Positions 1-11,873 of a DNA stretch of 64,000 nt are shown here, one piece after another. The position numbers and the translations under genes were made by a program. The DNA is from Nomia melanderi. Its lineage: Eukaryota; Arthropoda; Insecta; Hymenoptera; Halictidae. The notes under the pieces were generated by a model that was not told where the DNA came from, ran no database searches, and worked only from the letters and a program-made list of their open reading frames with translations. Where the stretch lies: positions 1,240,001 to 1,304,000 of the forward strand of contig NC_135008.1 in assembly GCF_051020985.1 (NCBI RefSeq), written 5' to 3'. Each line of letters begins with the position of its first letter. Within the stretch, counting starts at the first letter, position 1.

Positions 1-788
1 GGAATAAAAGTTTACGGCGCGGCAGATATTTATCGGGAAGCTAACTAGTCGCGGGAATCTGTACGCCCGGACAGGGAAATGAATAATGAACAAAGTTCCG
101 AGCAACTATAAGGACGAATGCCGGCGCTGCGGCCTGAACCCGGTCGCGTCAGTTCCAACTTCGCACAAAACGCCGGAACAGGACAGCGCGCCAACGAAAA
201 TTTATATTCGAAAGTTTCGGGTGACAAAAAGGCCATGTAAACACCCGATCCTCGGATTTTTATTACTCTTCGGCGTTCTCCGGGCGAACCGTCGCGGAAA
301 GACGCGGTTTTTCTATATAAGAAGCCGCGTTTCGAGGAATCAAGTTTAAACTTGCACTCGAATTTTCGATGCAGAACTTGCATTTTCAAAATTACACTGG
401 AATCTGTATTTTCCAAGTGAAAATTGCATCTGCGTTCCGTCGAAACCGACGATCTTCGCAATTTCACGGTAGATTACGTCTGAATAGAGACCGACAAAAT
501 GGCGGCGTTAGTGTCTGCCGCCGGTAAAACAGGACTCTAATTTTCTATCTGAAGATTTTTAGGTTACATTCGTGAAATAGTTCTATTTATATTGTAATTT
601 TCCTTTGCACGGTTATTCTAGGTGAAATTTGATTTTCCATTAGCATGGTGTATACCATGTCAGTATATCAAAACATATTAGTAAATTTATATATAATAAA
701 CATTGCAATAAGAGAACATTGTAAACGATTCTTCAAGCTTCATTGATGCTTTAAAACAGGAGAACATCCTAAATAATCACATTTTCTG
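1..788. other. Unannotated left flank, no gene
   Basis: CpG-rich to about 530, then AT-rich. No open frame with gene-like features. The only structure seen is an imperfect inverted repeat, 371-388 against 418-433 (arms around TTGCATTTTCA), which could fold into a hairpin with a loop of about 30 nt. The two overlapping open frames at 45-467 and 86-349 oppose each other and resemble nothing known. Confidence 0.5.
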
Positions 789-1016
789 TTAACACTAGAA
801 CTAACAGTCAAAATGACTAGTTTTGATTTTTGTTTAGCAATTATTGATATTTAATTCCCTTCTCAGTACGAATTTCCTATATTTGGAAGATTTAATAATC
901 TTAAGGTAGTTTTCTTAAAATTCATTTAAATATTTAATATTAGAACTGGTGCAATATTGGAGCCTATGGAGTTCAAAGGGTTAATCGTATTAAATGCTCG
1001 GTAGTTCTAGTGTTAA
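789..1016. mobile_element. Family C MITE with a family D segment in its centre
   Basis: TTAA-flanked. The left end reads CACTAGAACTA and the right end GGTAGTTCTAGTG, which are inverted. Subterminal palindrome AGTCA-AAA-TGACT at 806-818. Compared with the complete C copy at 24526-24740, the C centre is missing and replaced by a D segment (851-984) that itself lies between TTAA sites. No coding capacity. Classed as piggyBac-like from the TTAA flanks and the short inverted ends. Confidence 0.75.
851..984. mobile_element. Family D element nested in family C
   Basis: Lies between TTAA (851-854) and TTAA (981-984). The right end reads GAGTTCAAAGGG, and the CAATATTG core lies just inside it. Its left boundary (TTAATTCCCTTCTCAGTAC) is the same as that of the D copy at 19418-19551, so this boundary recurs and is not a random break. 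Confidence 0.7.
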
Positions 1017-4000
1017 AAAACGATTTGGACTCTTTGTCGATGCAGAATTATGGGTACACGTTTCAGAGGAACCGACCTTCAGTTAGAACTGCAGCTAGCT
1101 ATCGTCTCGAACGCTGAAATTTATATTCGTGCCCTGTGCGTATTGTTGCGCATCGGTGGTCCTCAATTTTTTCGTTTAATCAACTGTCCAATAACAAATA
1201 GGCGAGCTACTGGCCCGTAACGAGCGTCTGCACAGAAACGGATTATTGTGTCGGACACGTTTCGAAGCGAACGTCCATTTTTCTGTTATTTTTTTGTCAC
1301 TTTACATATTCCGGAAACAGGTGGATTGAAAGGTATGCAGCAGTGCCAGGCACGAATCGTGCTTAAGACCTCCGACCCGCGGATTTCATGCATTCATGGC
1401 GTAATTCTCTGGCGTTCGGTAAAAACTAGAATGAGCAGTTTAATATAGTCCAGTGGAAACGTGGGTAGTTCGAATTCCGCGTAGGACCGAAGGAGATTTA
1501 CACAGAATAAAGAGTAACCTTCCGAATAATTGATTAACCGACCGATTCGTGAAAACCGAGATGAAAACCATTGAAGCTGGAAACCTGAAGTTCGTAGAAT
1601 AGTTTCTCCTCGAAACTTCGAAATTTCACGCTTAAGGGATTGAAGATTGGTGTCAAAGTTTATAGACAAATATTTGTCGACTCTATTAACTCGAAGCTTG
1701 GAGATACTCTACAAAAGATAATTCAACGCGCGTTTTATCGTTAAAATTATCTAAAATACAGGGCGTCAAATATTTGCGTCAACTTTCGCAGAATACGTAT
1801 TACAAATACATGTTATTAATAACATTAACGGGTGTTGCCAATAAATTTCCAACGAGTCTGTGTCGCCAATTCAGCTCGCAGGAAACTGAATTCTTGACAA
1901 ATCACATCGACGTATCGAGTCTCGTTCGTCGGAGAGCGGATATTCGAGGGTAACGTAAAACGCTTCGAGTTTCTGTTCAATCAACCGATTCGTAAAGATC
2001 GATCATCAATGGGACCGGTGATCGAGGCTCGTCGAAGATTCGGAGTCGAAATTTCCGCGCGAAATGTTTCGCCGCGCCGACGACTGCGACGAGTTAATTT
2101 CATTAGGAAGGAACGCCACCGGTGGAACAGCATTTAATCGGAATCGAATTGATTACCGCGGGGCGAACGATCAATAAATAATATACTTGGAATTCGCGTG
2201 CTGCGGACGATCAAGCCGGCCACCCTTTTCCGACCTGATCTTTCAAGAGTTAGCAGCAGCTCCAGTTTCATGCGTGTGCGCGACAAACGCCTGCTCGGAA
2301 TTTCACGCGGCGTTCCATTGTAAAACGCATTCGAGGTGTTTAATGGGATTACGCGAAATGAAATTATCGTTTAACACTAGAAGTGCTGCGCCGAGGAAAA
2401 CAATGGGTTTCAGTCTTTTGCATTTACAACAAATAAAGCTACAGGGTTTCACGCTTACGAATTTCGCGTGAAACTTTTTGTGTATGGTTCAACTTGTATC
2501 TGTTCTTTATGGGAAATCTCACTTTCGTAGTCTCGTAGTTCTCACTTAGTCAAAATCGACTTAAACTGTTGCTAAATGATGTTTGAAGAATTTACTATCC
2601 GAGAAATTGACAGTTTTTATTCTAGAGTTAAAAGACCAGAAGGTTTATTAGATTTATTAGGTTGGCTAATAAAATTTTGCATGTCGAATAATTTCACAGG
2701 AAAACAACTGTGATTAAAGGAGGAATCGAAAATTGGTCACTTTAATCTGTCTAGCAATTACGGGGCAAATGTTATCCGTTTAAGTTGTCTCCGCGATAAT
2801 TGTATCGTTTCCGGGATGTACACACGTAACTCCGTTAGGACGCGCGGAATTAGAACTTGGAAATTTCGGTACACGTGTGATATTACTGGGGCGCCTTATT
2901 AAATTACAGTTCCGGGGCGCTTAGCGTGAATTTCCGAGCATCAACATTCACTTTGACAGGTATCGATCGGCGACCGAATCGAAATTCGGTTTAGTTAACG
3001 CTTCGTGTACAATCGTAGCTTTCAGTTTGAACTGAACGGCTTTCGAGAGATTCCTGCGATAAGAATGAAAGGTTAATACTTGATGGTTCGAGGCTCCTCG
3101 TTAACCAGATGTAATCTATATCGTTGTTAACCTTGATTTATATACTTTAAGTCAGGACACTTGTTCATCTACAAAATATTATTACCGAATTTCACTTGTT
3201 TTTCGTTGTATCTAAACGAATAAAGTACAGAGGTGAGTATTTCTTATATATAAATTCTTTTCTAAGTACTCTATATATAAAATATTCTTGTTACGTGTAT
3301 ATAAGATCACAATGATACCGTACATGCGTCGTCAGTAAAATCTAATATAAGCGGATTCAGAAATGATATTTCAGATTCCATTAAAAGCTAGATTTTACAA
3401 AAGCTAGTCCTAGTGTTAAGTAAGAGAACAAGAATAAACAAAACGGAGAAGGCGTAGTTAAGGGAGAAGTGGCCGACAATGTTCATTAAATGTCCATTCA
3501 GACGAGTCCGCGTATACGTGCATTACAAACGCCTACTTTCGCGAGTAGTTAGTATTCGTTGATTCAATGGAACGTCGCTCGGCGCAGGCCAACGGGAACG
3601 GCGAACGTCGCCGTAACCGTAAAACTTCTGGAAACCTTGTTGCTTCGAGTTAGAGGTAAATTAGCCCGTATACAAATTTATCCGCGAGAAGTGGCGTGCG
3701 CGCATGTTAAAGTCGGGGCGGAGGAAAGAAAGAGAGAGGAGCGGGCGGGCAGAAGTCGTGGCCGCAACTTTCGACCTAACTTCTTGAAAAGCTGAAGTCG
3801 GCCCTCCGCAATCTCGGACAGGGCAAACGACGCGCATCAGAAACTCCGGCCACGGTTAAACCGACAAGTTAGCTACACCTCGGTTCTCCTTCCGCGTTCA
3901 TATTTAAGCGATCGAACCAGCCGAAATGGAAGTTTCGCTAAAGTGGCGCTGCAAAGCTCGCGGAGTGACGAAGGACAATTAGGGGATTTAATGATGTGAC

Positions 4001-4104
4001 GTAAGACTTAGGGGAGATATGTAACGGGATAGTTTTGGGATAATTCGGTTAATTAACGAGGTGATAGGTTTGTGATATTTACGTAGTTAGTAATAGTAGT
4101 GACG
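1017..4104. other. Background DNA with two degenerate family C ends
   Basis: No gene. A CACTAGAA end follows TTAA at 2371, and a possible partner (TTCTAGAG before TTAA at 2628-2631) suggests an old element of 261 bp. A second isolated C right end (CTAGTGTTAA) sits at 3410-3419. The rest alternates between AT-rich (3100-3420) and CpG-rich (3540-3960) sequence without further recognisable structure. Confidence 0.4.
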
Positions 4105-4334
4105 TTAACCCTTTACCCGACAGTTTTTCACTAGAAACCTGCAATATTTCACAGATGAAAACGACGTTCAACACTAACAAACGAAAAAACGTACGTAAAT
4201 TAAGAATCAGCTATTTTATTTCAATATGTCGCATTTCTATATTGTACGAAGTATAGTGTTATACGTAAGATTATAATTTTGCTGCCTCAAATCTAGTGGT
4301 GACCGAGAGTCACCTCTAGAGTGCAAAGGGTTAA
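4105..4334. mobile_element. Family G (A-related) MITE
   Basis: TTAA on both sides. The left end is CCCTTTACCCGACAG. The right end, read inward, is CCCTTTGCACTCTAGAGG followed by the palindrome GGTGAC-N5-GTCACC (4298-4314, plus-strand coordinates). The right end matches family A ends; the left end does not. It shares its interior with the longer copy at 32505-32978. Confidence 0.75.
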
Positions 4335-6100
4335 TAGTACTAGCAATATTAATACAGTTATCAGTAATACCAGTGATACTGCAGATGACAGATTTATGAT
4401 ATACATGATATATATGATAATAATATTTCACCCCTAGATTCTCAGTCGATGTAAACCAGTGGACGATAAAAATCACAGTAAATCACAGGGAAATCCAGCG
4501 TTATAATATTGCGAGTGTTATATTCGGTATAATATAACTCATTCGAATTTACGCGTTCGAATAAAAAGTTATAATACTCATAATATTCTCGAGCGACCAC
4601 GCAATTTATAGTTTTAATTCCTACAAATTTATTCGTGCAAAAAATCGACATCTCCGCTCGAAAGGAGCGAGCGCGGAGGGAGTAAAAACGCGGCGGTAAT
4701 GTCGAAAATTTGTTGCGGTTTCAGGGAGGGGACGGGTTGAACCGCAGCAGCCACTTTTCTCGAGACAAAGCGGACCGCGGAACAATGCCGCGGATATCTC
4801 GGATTCAAATGTTTCGGTCGGCACGCGCGTTCAGCCACTCGCGAGACGTTTAAACGCGTTCATTTAACAAGTTGGAAATGCACGCTCCCCCGCTTCCTCG
4901 TCGACTGCCCGCCTGTCTTTTTCGGAGTGAATGAACGCGCGGCGCCGGCACGCCGAGCTTCGGGTACATAAATCTCTTCAATTTTCATCGCGCGTTTATG
5001 CATATTCACTCGACGAGTTAAAGCGGCGTGCTGGCTGTTCTTTCTGCAAATAATGGAATTATAGTGCGGACGAGTGCTGTTTATTTCCACGGATATCGCG
5101 TTATTTTCGTATAATTAGCCTGCGATGCTAGCGAGTAGAAGCTCGTTTCTCATCTGCCAGTTTAAGTTTCAATGAAATTAACTTGTAACGTTGGATTGTT
5201 ACATTGATTATACATCAGACTACGTTAATTGTTACACAGATTGTTTCAGCAGTACTTTCAAAATGCATTCGATATAGGAATATTCCAATCCACTTGAAAT
5301 TTGAAAATTTCGGAGCTTGAACACTCGAGACCCGCAACTCCGTTCACGTCAACATTAAAGCTACCGATCACTCGAAGCATCCCAATATCCCTTCACAAAA
5401 CCTATAATCCTAAATTCCTTAAGATTTCAATTGATTCGTATTTCAGTATTTCAGTCAAAAGAAGAAACTAAAAATCGCTAATGTTCGCCCAACTAGTAGT
5501 TCCAGCGTCAAGACTACTTCATTATCCCTATTGAATCGAATCCGAAATATTCTTTCTCCTATAAATATTGTATTAGAACAATAAAACAATCCACAAATCA
5601 AACAACGCGCACATTATTTCATCACGCATTAATTTCTCGCATATTCGGAATATTCTAGATTCATAAAAAACGAACATTATTAACACAAGAATCCATTTAG
5701 TCTATAATATTCCAATGCGTTGAACGTTCATTCGAAACGCGCTCACGCACAGTCGCGTCGTTCATCTATTACACACATATTCATCACTCACCGATACATC
5801 TATTCTACACTAAAATACACGCATTCCAGAATATAAAAGCTCGAAGTCGCCATTACGGCATCCGAGCGCAAAGGGTTGGAACAGGTTAACGCGCCCGGCC
5901 GTGATATTCCGGCGGGCCGAAGCGATCGCCGCTTCAGCCGCAGACGATGGATAACGGCTGCGCAGAATATTTTAGCATTAATTCTCGGGGAACGCGGAAG
6001 GCGGCTGCGGGGGAGCTTTCTTAATGGAATCGTATCGCTAATCAACCGGTGCCGGCGACATCTCGGCCAGGGTTCAGCCCCAGACTCCTCCGGTTGTCTC
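4335..6100. other. Background DNA, no gene
   Basis: AT-rich to about 4620, CpG-rich 4640-5000, AT-rich 5160-5830. An isolated family C right end (GTAGTTCCAGCGTCAA) lies at 5496-5511. A POU-type octamer-like site, ATGCATATTCA, is at 4998-5008 in a short stretch that also contains TTTATGC. Nothing else is recognisable. Confidence 0.4.
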
Positions 6101-6143
6101 GCCGCCGACGTCGCCGCCGCCGCCGCCGCCGCCGCCGCCCGCC
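6100..6143. repeat. GCC/CGC trinucleotide microsatellite
   Basis: About 12 near-perfect GCC units inside a GC-rich patch (5870-6300). It encodes poly-Ala or poly-Arg in different frames, so the long open frames on both strands here follow from the repeat and are not evidence of a gene. Confidence 0.85.
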
Positions 6144-6560
6144 CCCGCAAGATTACGAGGCAGATTTACCGCTGCCATTTTCGCGTCGCGGCCTGGCTTC
6201 TTGGGCCATTGAACGATCCGAATTTACGGTCGACTGAGAAACGCGTGTCACGTGACGTCGTTATTGATTGTAGAGACGCGCGCGTTCGGGACAACGGACG
6301 GCGGTCTTGAACTTGCGAGCCACTCCGGGGGATTTATCGATGTTACGCGTTTCTTTGTTACTCGACCTACAAACCCACTCGCAGATTTGACGGTGGAGAA
6401 TTTGGTTTTTACACATTTTACGCAGTGTATGATTTTGTTTGGTAAACGTTTTGTGTAGATGAGGTGTTTCGAAGTAATGTATGTATAATGACATCGTCGA
6501 TTTTGTAGGATGAGTTTTGAATTAGGAAATCTGTTGACCTGTGACACGTCTTTCCAGATG

Positions 6561-6744
6561 TTAACCCTTTGCGGACGAACGTTGACATTTCGCTGAGATC
6601 AAACTTGGATCTTTGGAATACTGAGTAACGAACGATTGAACTACTCAGACAGCAAGAAATCAGTACATAGTTCCCTTATCCTCTGTTATTTAACTGTTCG
6701 ACGTGTAACTTGGCAGAATCTGCAGAATGTTTTGTACACTTTAA
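6561..6744. mobile_element. Truncated family B MITE abutting family H
   Basis: Starts at TTAA with CCCTTTGCGGACGAACG and follows the family B interior (compare 9467-9653) up to GTTTTGTACAC. There the B right end is missing and a family H element begins at TTAA 6741-6744. B does not resume on the far side of H, so this is truncation or end replacement and not simple nesting. Confidence 0.7.
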
Positions 6745-6983
6745 CCCTTTGCGGTCCGAAATGATCTTAGTTTCCCACTTTGAGGTTCACGTCGACGTTA
6801 GCTCATTCGATTACAGCTTAATACGACGCTCTTATTTATTCGAGAATACTCAGGAGTCATTGAAATGTTACCTTTAAATACAATTGTGATGCTCCAAATA
6901 AATATATAAAAAATTAAAACATGTAGAGGTTGCAATGAAACAGAACGTCGAGTCTGACTCGACATAGGACTGCCAAGGGTTAA
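6741..6983. mobile_element. Family H MITE, full length (243 bp)
   Basis: TTAA on both sides. Ends CCCTTTGCGGTCC and, read inward from the right, CCCTTGGCAGTCC. A perfect palindrome, GTCGAGTC-T-GACTCGAC (6947-6963), lies about 17 bp inside the right end only. The reverse-orientation copy at 36442 matches over about 200 bp. Confidence 0.8.
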
Positions 6984-7088
6984 TTTTGGAACAGCCTGTA
7001 CATACACGTGGGATCGGATTAACGGTCGCAGCGTGGAACTCGCGACGGACTTCTGTCGTGCAATGATAGCCGGATTCAACCGGCGCAA

Positions 7089-7165
7089 TGAGAGAGTTCA
7101 GAGAAGTGAGAATGAGAGACGGACAAAGCCTGGGAGAGCGAGAGCGGCGAGGGAGAGAGACAGAC
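7089..7165 (+). repeat. GA-rich polypurine tract
   Basis: A run of GAGAGAG-type purines with few interruptions. GAGA repeats bind GAGA-factor type proteins near arthropod promoters. No TATA box or initiator is placed convincingly downstream, so promoter function is only possible. Confidence 0.5.
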
Positions 7166-7650
7166 CGGATCGCAAATAATAGTCACAGTCCGGAGGCCGA
7201 GCTCTCGTACGTTCAACACTTGTTGCTGCAAAATCCCTAAACTAAATCGTAACTAAAAATTGTTGGCTTTCGCGTATCGCCAATGGGGAAACACTTGTTT
7301 CCCTTTTTTCCCGCGTCGGCGGGTAATCATCGAAAAAATACGCGTCGGTTATCGTGTCCGGGGAACGTTCGCCGCGCATCGATCATACGCGTTCGGTGTT
7401 TCGAGGAGAAGACAAATTAATGCAGCACAAACATCAATTGAAAGTCGCGAAGCGTGGGACGATAACGGAATATCGACGGTTCGCGTTCGCTCGAGATTTT
7501 TCAAGGAAATTTCGCGGAATTTGATATTGGAAACTGATTCAACGTTGATTTAGCAATAGACGAACTAAACTACGATTTCAGATATCAATGAATACAGTCG
7601 TGTGGTTCTTTGGGGAAATATACATCGGGAGATTGGACTTGGTTGTAACG

Positions 7651-7871
7651 TTGACTCTTTGTACTCGACGATATTTCTTATTACAAACGTTAGCAATATT
7701 ATTTTCAACTTACATGGAAACATATATCTTGCATCAATTGCGGCAGAATCGTTTTATTCGTGTTTCATGTGTTAATACGTTATTCAACAGTTTATATTGA
7801 ATTTCTCGTTTCATAGTTCTCCTGCGTTCAATCAAGTGGCGACTGACAGTCTCTCGACTGCGAAGGGTGAA
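7651..7871. mobile_element. Degenerate family A MITE
   Basis: Decayed ends GACTCTTTGTACTCGAC and CTCGACTGCGAAGGGTGAA match family A ends in inverted orientation at the expected spacing (221 bp). The TTAA flanks have decayed to TTGA and TGAA. The subterminal GTGGCGACTGACAGTC also resembles the family A palindrome. Confidence 0.55.
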
Positions 7872-7999
7872 TTTGGTAAAATTTCTCGGAACAAATCGAT
7901 GTTTATTACGAACGCTAATGATTGATAGTATAAAGGAATATTTCATTTATATCTAAGCGATGGTATACTTAATTCGTATCTACAAAAAAGTACATTTAA

Positions 8000-8199
8000 T
8001 TCGCATTAAAAGGAAATGACTGGTTTCGATTTTCTTGCTCCGCAGTTATCGATACTGTAGAAGCCTTGAATATTCGAAATAATTTCGAAAATAGTTTCAC
8101 TCGAATACTATGACGAAAAACAGCGAGTAACACTTAGATTCGTCGAATAAAGTTCGAAATGTTGGTCAAGACACACGATATCGTGGGGCAAAGGGTAAA
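8000..8199. mobile_element. Degenerate family C interior plus a CAAAGGGT end
   Basis: The stretch from AATGACTGGTTTCGATTTTC through GAAATAATTTCGAAAATAGTTTCACTCGAATACTATGA follows the family C interior (compare 46180-46290) but has lost clear ends. A separate GGGGCAAAGGGTAAAC at 8184-8199 looks like the right end of an A or B element. Confidence 0.45.
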
Positions 8200-9466
8200 C
8201 GACGATGCGTGGGAAGATTGCCTTCAGTACCGAAGTCCGAAAACTTGAGGGCTTTCGAGCGGTTTCCTCCATTCCAGCGGGTCTTTGAAACGAAACAGCA
8301 GGATAGGTGTCCACTCGAATTACTTTCACAGCGAGATTACTTCGCTCGCGCCGCGGGCTATTCGTTTAACTGGGGACCGCGTCGACGTCGACGCCGCGCG
8401 GTTTCTGACGGATTCGGGCGAAACGTAATTCGATTATATAAAAACCGACTATTAAAGTGCAACTTTTATTGAATCGCGAAGTCACCACTAGCAATTATCA
8501 GACCGTTGAGTGGGAATATCGAGGCGCTGCGACGGCCCTCCATGCGAGATGCAATTTGGTTAATTCGCTCGGACGCCAATGCGGTTAAGTTGATAGAAAA
8601 ATTGAGGAAATTCATGTTTTGGCTTCGGAAGTGATTGTACAACGTATTCGGAAGCTGTAAAGTCTGACCTAGAGGAAACGAGGAAATTCCTGAAAGGAAT
8701 ATCGTTTATTGCATTGGAATTTAGAAAAATTAGAAAATATCTAATATAATATAAAAATGAAGGAATCTCAATGCTTTTTGATATATTATATCTTTGTGTT
8801 GTATTCTTTATTATACAACACTGCTATTAACGTTAATATAGTAAATGTATAGCTACCATAAATAATTTAAATAGAAATAATTGCAATAGAAGATTCATCT
8901 ATACACTGTAAAATATATTCTGTCAGATTTCAATGTGAACATTCCAAACTAAAATAAGTAAATTCCGAGCTAAAATACATTCCAGAATTTTAAGGAAACG
9001 AGAATTGATTTATTATTAGGGCGGAATAGTGCGGGTCACGTGTGACCCAGCCACACGCGCGAAAGATTAATCACAGCGGCAACCAAGACGCGTCCAGCTC
9101 GATCGAGGAAAGAAAAGTTTCCTCCCGATCACGCGATCCCCGAGATCGGTCTCACGACTTTGTTTCCCAGCGTGTAACGGGCCGTAAAAGCGCCGCCATT
9201 TTCTGAAATCAGTTTTATGCCCGATAGAAAAATGGGTTACACTTTATCTCCCCGTCGCGCCCGATTTTTTCCTCTTCCGCCGCGTTTCAGGGGCCGAATC
9301 CGCCCACGGGCGATAAAAATAGAAATCCATTTAAGGATTCCTCAATAAAATTACATTCCACCGCGTAAATACCATTTACCATTTTTAAAAATACACGGCT
9401 ACAACCCGTAACGTAAACAAACTCTGAAAAGTCCCCATTAAGCAGCAAATCGCGTGAAATAGATTT
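8200..9466. other. Background DNA, no gene
   Basis: CpG-rich 8210-8590, strongly AT-rich 8600-9020, CpG-rich 9040-9320. Nothing coding is recognised. Confidence 0.4.
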
Positions 9467-9653
9467 TTAACCCTTTGCGGACGAAATTTTCATATTTGGA
9501 AGACTAAATCGCAAACAAACGATTCAATTACTCGAACAGCGAGAGATCAGCACTTAGTTTCCTTTTTTATTATTCAAGCAATCGATATGTAATTTAGCTT
9601 CATCTATCGAAGGTTTCGTACGTTTCCAAGAATCTCCGACCGCAAAGGGTTAA
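9467..9653. mobile_element. Family B MITE (187 bp)
   Basis: TTAA on both sides. Left end CCCTTTGCGGACGAA; right end CCGACCGCAAAGGG. The interior (AATCGCAAACAAACGATTCAATTACTCG) is shared with the B copies at 19183, 30031 and 51929. The subterminal palindrome has decayed in this copy. Confidence 0.8.
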
Positions 9654-9848
9654 AAATCCAGACGATTTGATACAGCAAAATTCTGAACCTTGGTAGTTAC
9701 CATTAACCTTTGTACGCTGCATCATTACGTGAAATATTGGAAGAAAATAGCTTTGGTTCCCTAATTCATGTGTGATTTCTTAACACATTCGTTTGCAAGA
9801 AAGTTAGTTTAGTTAGTTTAGTAAGAGAGACTTTCGAGAAAGGGTTAA
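9650..9848. mobile_element. Degenerate family A MITE sharing a TTAA with family B
   Basis: Begins at the right TTAA of the preceding B element. The interior (GATTTGATACAGCAAAATTCTG, then GAAATATTGGAAGAAAATAG) matches the A copy at 46351. It ends CTTTCGAGAAAGGG-TTAA at 9845-9848. The left inverted repeat is eroded. Confidence 0.6.
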
Positions 9849-11675
9849 TATTCATTCAGGACGATTAAATTCGTACTGTTTAAACGTGAAAAAAATTCTG
9901 TTTCTTAAATAGAGCAGTGTTATTCAATTTCGAGAGAATATTATCTCTTAGAGGGAGTTTCCGAGTGGTTGCGGTTAATTACAAACATTGTTCCCCCGAT
10001 TCGACACAGGAAACTCGTGTCCCACTTTCGCACCTGAACGTTTTTCCGGGCTGCGCGGAAGACAAGGTCCACGGGAAAATCCTTCCCGAGGCAACGAGAG
10101 AGTTTAGCAGGTTTTTCGTCTGGCCGCTCCTTTTTTTCCCGGGGAAGCAGTTTTCTATAAGGTTGACCACTGCTCCCAGAAGTCCATTATCTTCTCGTCC
10201 ACTGTCGCGCGGTATTATCCCGAAAATTCGCTTCCGCTGTGAAAACAAGTTCGCCGGGGGCGTCAGCGGCACGTCAGAGGAGCGTTGTCTTTATGTACAG
10301 AGAAAACAATTGACGGTGCTCGCGGTGCTTTTATATCGGCCGGAAAATAACGAGCGACCTTTGTAATTAAAATTTGCGTGAACGCGGAGGAAACGATCGT
10401 CACGGTGCTCTCGAGCCTTCTCGTTTTTACGAAAAACGACGAAAGGAAAGGACCTTTCTTTTGAACAGAACGTTGTCGTGCCAAGATAATTTATATAAGA
10501 GAATCGTTATCGCGTTAGAGACGTTAGAAATAATTTCTACGCTTCTGTAAACACTCGTGTGATTACGAAGACGAAGGGAACGATCTTATTAATTCGAGGG
10601 GAAATGGAAATAAAGATGGAACCGGATGGAATTGAAAATAATCCGTCGGGTGGATCTTCTCTTTCAAGTTCCTTAAAGTACCTTCTTATTTCCAGCTCTT
10701 CGAGTAGAATGATTCCTGACGACAGTTGAAACTTCCGGGTCAAACTTCGCGAAGTAAAAATTCGGAATTCTTGAAATAACGCCGTCGTTGATCGCTAAAT
10801 CCTCCGGGTCTGGCTTTCTTGGTATCTCATTTTTGCTGGTTCAGAAAATTTGCTTCTCGTCTGTATACTGGTTGTCATTTAGATTTGTTTTTGCAGATGT
10901 CGATAATGGCGTAATTGCAGTTATAAATTGTTTGCCGGGATAATTAAATGGGAATTATATTCGAGGGATAGAACGAATGGAGAACAGACGAGCACCTGTG
11001 CTTACTGCCAGTAGAAGTGGCCTGTAATGATCAGACGCATTAACCGCTATAATGGTAAGCATGCTTGTTAATTTCTTCGCACTCGAAGCGTTTATAAAAA
11101 TTGAAAATTCATACGATGAAATGTCAGTTTATGGTTTTGATTGTTCTTCTTGCATTGCAAAGTTTTATTGTTATTTTTATAGATGTTTTGTTAGAATTAT
11201 AGGCGATCATTTTTATAGTTCTGTTCAGTAACAAATTTCATGTTGCAGATAAGAATGTAAGCTATATATGCGATGGAGTATTGTCTTACCACGTGCGTTC
11301 GTCGAACAGTTTACTGCGGTATTAAACAGTTTACTTTGTTATAGAAACAGAGCTCAATATTTCGTATACATTTCAATCGGAAAATCCAACGCACGACTGT
11401 CGATTTGCACAAGAATAATCGCGGTATTCATTCGAATCCGGTTTTGTGTTTCAAGAATGATTTATTCGCAGCTGTAGTTAATACTGATACTATTAATTAG
11501 CACATTTTAATAATTTAATTTCCTCTGGCCTCGACCTCGTTAATAATGGAGATTTCGTGCACGTATCGCGGTAGTAATTATGATTGCTGGTCCTTTCGCC
11601 TTGAAAATTCGACACACGTGTACCAGTTAATTTTTAGTGTCGCGTTATATTATCTTTTTGTTGTATCAGAATGAA
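9849..11675. other. Background DNA, no gene
   Basis: Moderately CpG-rich to 10540, AT-rich afterwards. Overlapping open frames on both strands at 9917-10484 show no family resemblance. No repeats or inverted ends noticed. Confidence 0.4.
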
Positions 11676-11873
11676 TCAATGTTTCAACTGTCAATATGTA
11701 ACTTCCAACTTCTAACTTTCAACTTTTTCAACCTTCAACTTCTTCAACCTTCAGCTTTTCAACTTTCAACTTTCAACTTCAATTTTCAACATTCAACATT
11801 CAACTTTCAACTTTCAACATTCAACTCCCAATTACCAAACCCGAATTTCCAGCGTTCAACTTTCAACGTCCTA
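11676..11873 (+). repeat. TTCAAC minisatellite
   Basis: Degenerate tandem array of 7-8 bp TTCAACTT-type units, interrupted but about 200 bp long. It makes the plus-strand frame read as a Ser/Thr/Phe/Asn-rich repeat. It directly abuts the GC-rich island to its right. Confidence 0.85.

Noticed and set aside
5800..6310. Poly-alanine and poly-arginine proteins on opposite strands
   Set aside because: Produced by the GCC repeat at 6100-6143. No homologue recognised and no splice or start support.
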